From: Lachnospiraceae bacterium
Lineage (GTDB): Bacteria > Bacillota > Clostridia > Lachnospirales > Lachnospiraceae
Direction of reading: 5' to 3'
Assembly (NCBI GenBank): GCA_022793195.1
Contig: JAAWCJ010000009.1
Coordinates: 1-64,000, forward strand
DNA length: 64,000 bases
The notes under the pieces are model-generated. The model saw only the letters and a list, made by a program, of their open reading frames with translations. It was not told where the DNA came from and did no database searches. The position numbers and the translations under genes were made by a program. Positions 61,550 to 64,000 of the stretch are shown here, one piece after another (position 1 is the stretch's first letter; each line of letters begins with the position of its first letter).

Positions 61550-62467
61550 TTATTTGTTCAGGCAGTGTTTCAGTTCTTCCACATACATCCCTCCAATGCG
61601 GCTGAGTATGCTGTTTTTCCTTGTCACATATCCGATCTCCATGATAGTGTTTCTGTTTTTTTCATCATCCGCAAAAGGTACTGCAAGGTAATCGCTCCCA
61701 TTCAGCTCTTCACAGATAATCCCAGAGCAGAGGGTATATCCGTTCAACCCCACCATCAGATTAAGCATGGTGGCCCTGTCATTTGCCCTGATTATCTGCG
61801 GATATTCATTGGTGGACAAAATCTCCTCCGCGAGATAAAACGAGCTGTTGTCCCCCTGCTCGAAAGCCAGGCACGGATAACTTTTAAGCTGCCCAAAGGA
61901 GATGGCACTCTCCCCCGCCAGCGGATGCCCTTTCCAGATATACACATATGCCTGGCAGTCGATCAGATGATAAAATTCCAAACCGGCAGATCTCAGAATC
62001 TTCCCCATGGACTTCCTGTTGAAATCACACAGATAAAGGACTCCGATCTCACTCCTCATGGTGCTGACGTCACTGACCACCTCCGCGGTCTTAGTCTCCC
62101 TAATGGCAAACTCATAGCGGGACATGTCAAATTGCTTTGCAAGTTCCACAAATGCCTTGACCGCAAAGGAATAATGCTGGGTAGAAACTCCAAATTTCTT
62201 CTTGTAAGCTCCTCCCTTTCCATACTTTTCCAAAACAATTTCATACTGGCCGTAAATCTGTTTCGCATAAAGGAGGAATTCCATGCCGTCATTGGTCAGT
62301 GTAACCCCTCTTCCACTCCGGTAAAATAAAGTAATTCCCAGCTCCTTTTCCAGTTCCTTGACAGCGCTGGTAAGAGACGGCTGCGATACATACAAAAGTT
62401 CCGCTGCCTTATTCAAAGATTTTGTTTCCGCTATGGTGATCAGATAATGCAGCTGTGTCAATGTCAT
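61550..62467 (-). CDS. LysR-family regulator, sulfur-cluster
   Basis: 305 residues. Helix-turn-helix MTLTQLHYLITIAETKSLNK with LLYVSQPSLTSAVKELEKEL. The effector domain is of the CysB/CmbR kind by gross features (e.g. a GLNGYTLCSGI segment). It lies between the metY gene (43-bp gap) and the cys leader, so control of metY and of cysteine genes is likely. The ligand (O-acetylserine or homoserine derivative) is unknown. GAGGGG is near the ATG. Confidence 0.88.
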   Translation of the reverse strand: MTLTQLHYLITIAETKSLNKAAELLYVSQPSLTSAVKELEKELGITLFYRSGRGVTLTNDGMEFLLYAKQIYGQYEIVLEKYGKGGAYKKKFGVSTQHYSFAVKAFVELAKQFDMSRYEFAIRETKTAEVVSDVSTMRSEIGVLYLCDFNRKSMGKILRSAGLEFYHLIDCQAYVYIWKGHPLAGESAISFGQLKSYPCLAFEQGDNSSFYLAEEILSTNEYPQIIRANDRATMLNLMVGLNGYTLCSGIICEELNGSDYLAVPFADDEKNRNTIMEIGYVTRKNSILSRIGGMYVEELKHCLNK

Positions 62468-62510
62468 ACTATGATGTCCCCTCTCTTTATTTTACCGTTC
62501 CAAGTTCCCT

Positions 62511-63815
62511 TTATTTTACTGCTTCAAATGCCGTATCCAGCGCCGCAATCAAATCCTCCGCTTTTTCAATGCCGATGGAAAGGCGGATTGTATTGGGTTT
62601 GATTCCCTGATCTTTAAGTTCCTCCTCCGTACACTGGCTGTGTGTGGTGGTGGCAGGATGGATGACCAGCGACTTTACATCCGCCACGTTTGCCAGCAAA
62701 GAGAAAATGGCCAAGTGGTCGATGAATGTCTGAGCGGTTTTCGCATCCCCTTTTATTTCAAACGTAAAGATTGAACCTCCGCCCTGAGGCAGGTATTTTT
62801 TGTATAATTCATGGCTGGGCTCGCTCTCCAGAGACGGATGATGCACCGCCTCCACCTGGGGATGCCCTGCCAGATATTCCACGATTTTTAGCGCATTGCT
62901 CACATGGCGTTCCACACGCAGCGACAACGTTTCCAGCCCCTGAAGAAAAAGAAACGCGTGGAAAGGAGACAAAGTCGCTCCATTATCACGCAGGAGGACC
63001 GCACGGATGTAAGTCACGAAAGCCGCTGGCCCTCCCGCCTCACTGAAGGATACGCCATGATAACTGGGATTGGGTTCGGAAATCCAGGGATACTTTCCGG
63101 CTGCTTTCCAGTCAAAATTGCCGCTGTCCACAATCACGCCTCCGATGGCTGTCCCATGGCCGCCGATAAATTTTGTGGCAGAATGAACCACGATATCTGC
63201 GCCATATTCAATGGGTCGAACCAGATAAGGGGTCGCAAAAGTAGAATCCACCACCAGAGGAATTTGATGCTTATGCGCCACCTTTGCAATTTTCTCTAAA
63301 TCCACCAGATTAGAATTAGGATTCCCCAAAGTCTCTACAAAAATCGCTTTCGTATTTTCTTTGATGGCGGCCTCGAAAGAACCCTCTTCCTCCGGATCCA
63401 CAAAAGTTGCGGTAATGCCATTGGTCAGAGGCAGCGTATGTGTCAAGAGATTGTAAGTCCCTCCATAAATCGTTTTGGACGCCACGATATGTTCCCCTGA
63501 TTTCGCCAGGGCCTGAAATACGTAAGAGATTGCCGCCGCCCCGGACGCCACGGCCAGTGCGGCACATCCTCCCTCCAGCGACGCAATCCTCTGTTCAAAA
63601 ATATCCTCCGTGGGATTTGTTAACCTCCCATAAATATTTCCTGCATCCCGAAGCCCAAAACGGTCGGCCGCATGTTCGGAATTGTGAAATACATATGATG
63701 TGGTCGCATAAATGGGAACCGCCCGTGCATCCGTAGCCGGATCCGGCTGTTCCTGTCCGATATGTAACTGCCGCGTTTCAAAAGCCCAGTTTCTGGAATC
63801 TCTGATATCTGTCAT
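62511..63815 (-). CDS. metY: O-acetylhomoserine sulfhydrylase
   Basis: 434 residues, the length typical of MetY rather than the shorter MetB/MetC. SATKFIGGHGTAIGG has the PLP lysine; RLTNPTEDIFEQRIASLEGG and TVDVKSL-like segments follow family order. It makes homocysteine from O-acetylhomoserine and sulfide. GGGAGG precedes the ATG. Last upstream gene of the window's right end. Confidence 0.93.
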   Translation of the reverse strand: MTDIRDSRNWAFETRQLHIGQEQPDPATDARAVPIYATTSYVFHNSEHAADRFGLRDAGNIYGRLTNPTEDIFEQRIASLEGGCAALAVASGAAAISYVFQALAKSGEHIVASKTIYGGTYNLLTHTLPLTNGITATFVDPEEEGSFEAAIKENTKAIFVETLGNPNSNLVDLEKIAKVAHKHQIPLVVDSTFATPYLVRPIEYGADIVVHSATKFIGGHGTAIGGVIVDSGNFDWKAAGKYPWISEPNPSYHGVSFSEAGGPAAFVTYIRAVLLRDNGATLSPFHAFLFLQGLETLSLRVERHVSNALKIVEYLAGHPQVEAVHHPSLESEPSHELYKKYLPQGGGSIFTFEIKGDAKTAQTFIDHLAIFSLLANVADVKSLVIHPATTTHSQCTEEELKDQGIKPNTIRLSIGIEKAEDLIAALDTAFEAVK

Positions 63816-63851
63816 CTTTATTTCCTCCCATTTGTTTTCTTTTCTGTAGGC

Positions 63852-63881
63852 ATCTTAGCACAGAAGGGATTTCCCGTCCAA
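63852..63881 (-). promoter_or_regulatory. metY promoter
   Basis: Minus-strand TTGGAC (63881-63876), 18-bp spacer, TAAGAT (63857-63852). Confidence 0.5.
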
Positions 63882-63893
63882 TATGCAAAAAAA

Positions 63894-63928
63894 ATATCCG
63901 GCTATAAGTTTATCCTATAACTGGATAT
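63894..63928 (-). promoter_or_regulatory. Palindrome upstream of metY (LysR site or terminator)
   Basis: ATATCC...GGATAT outer arms enclose a CTATAAG-TTTAT-CCTATAA dyad. A T-run follows on the minus strand, so it could end an upstream gene, but the inner dyad 13 bp above the -35 also fits a LysR box. Confidence 0.45.
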
Positions 63929-64000
63929 CTTTTTTCTCCATCTCTGTTTGGATTCACAGCACTATATCTGTCTGAATCTTCACTTCTCACTCCCCACAAT

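Noticed and set aside
1-64000. CRISPR arrays
   Set aside because: No regularly spaced short repeats with unique spacers; the repeats found are dispersed palindromes.
1-64000. tRNA genes
   Set aside because: No cloverleaf with a GTTCGA-type T-loop was recognised by eye; a covariance search would be needed to be sure.

Overview
The window looks like a chromosomal segment of a clostridial Firmicute, most likely Lachnospiraceae or a close relative. The reasons are moderate GC, AGGAGG-type ribosome binding sites, an S-box (SAM-I) riboswitch, a CIRCE operator, paired VanW-domain proteins, a GH5 enzyme with clostridial ChW repeats, and the rpsF-ssb-rpsR operon next to a DUF951 gene. Species assignment is inference; no rRNA or tRNA gene lies inside the window.

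Layout. 1-240: tandem strong promoters reading leftward out of the window into what resembles an rRNA leader. 215-900: debris, with an Abi_2 gene fragment, a 123-bp inverted-repeat element and a frameshifted ISLre2-type transposase fragment. 921-16087: an unusual catabolic island. One operon encodes an IolB-like isomerase, an archaeal-type GAPDH, an archaeal-type phosphoglycerate kinase, a LarA-type racemase and a split transketolase. A second encodes a class III aminotransferase, a HyuA-like ASKHA protein and a fused B12-dependent mutase-like protein. A lone aldehyde dehydrogenase and a GntR/FCD regulator complete it. All four transcription units have TTGAC(A/T) promoters whose -10 region is embedded in the same AT-rich palindrome, so they look like one regulon.

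16327-34560: housekeeping genes (galU, lspA-like, subtilisin-like protease, clpX, htrA, ABC exporter, ROK glucokinase, OGG-type glycosylase, metK under a SAM riboswitch, murA) and envelope proteins of unknown role. 34692-39042: rpsR, ssb, rpsF, DUF951, sirtuin, GNAT and DUF2156. 39256-49303: a GntR/ABC module, trmL, tandem VanW paralogues, endonuclease III and a B12-binding radical SAM protein. 49775-56284: Hsp20 under CIRCE control, a HipBA toxin-antitoxin, an ABC exporter and a secreted GH5 enzyme. 56373-56704: a probable type I toxin-antitoxin locus. 56783-63815: a TauE/SafE exporter with a MarR regulator, two LysR regulators, cysE, cysK and metY, i.e. sulfur and cysteine metabolism.

Two features stand out beyond the catabolic island. 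Upstream of cysK-cysE lies a promoter, a 32-codon ORF with 12 cysteines and an intrinsic terminator: a complete-looking cysteine attenuator. Four ~250-bp elements (41205-41453, 42571-42820, 49511-49766, 61294-61544) share a conserved core. They are closed by 17-25-bp arms whose sequence differs completely between copies but stays complementary within each copy. With five shorter relatives they sit just downstream of stop codons. This pattern points to a structured or palindromic element family worth describing.
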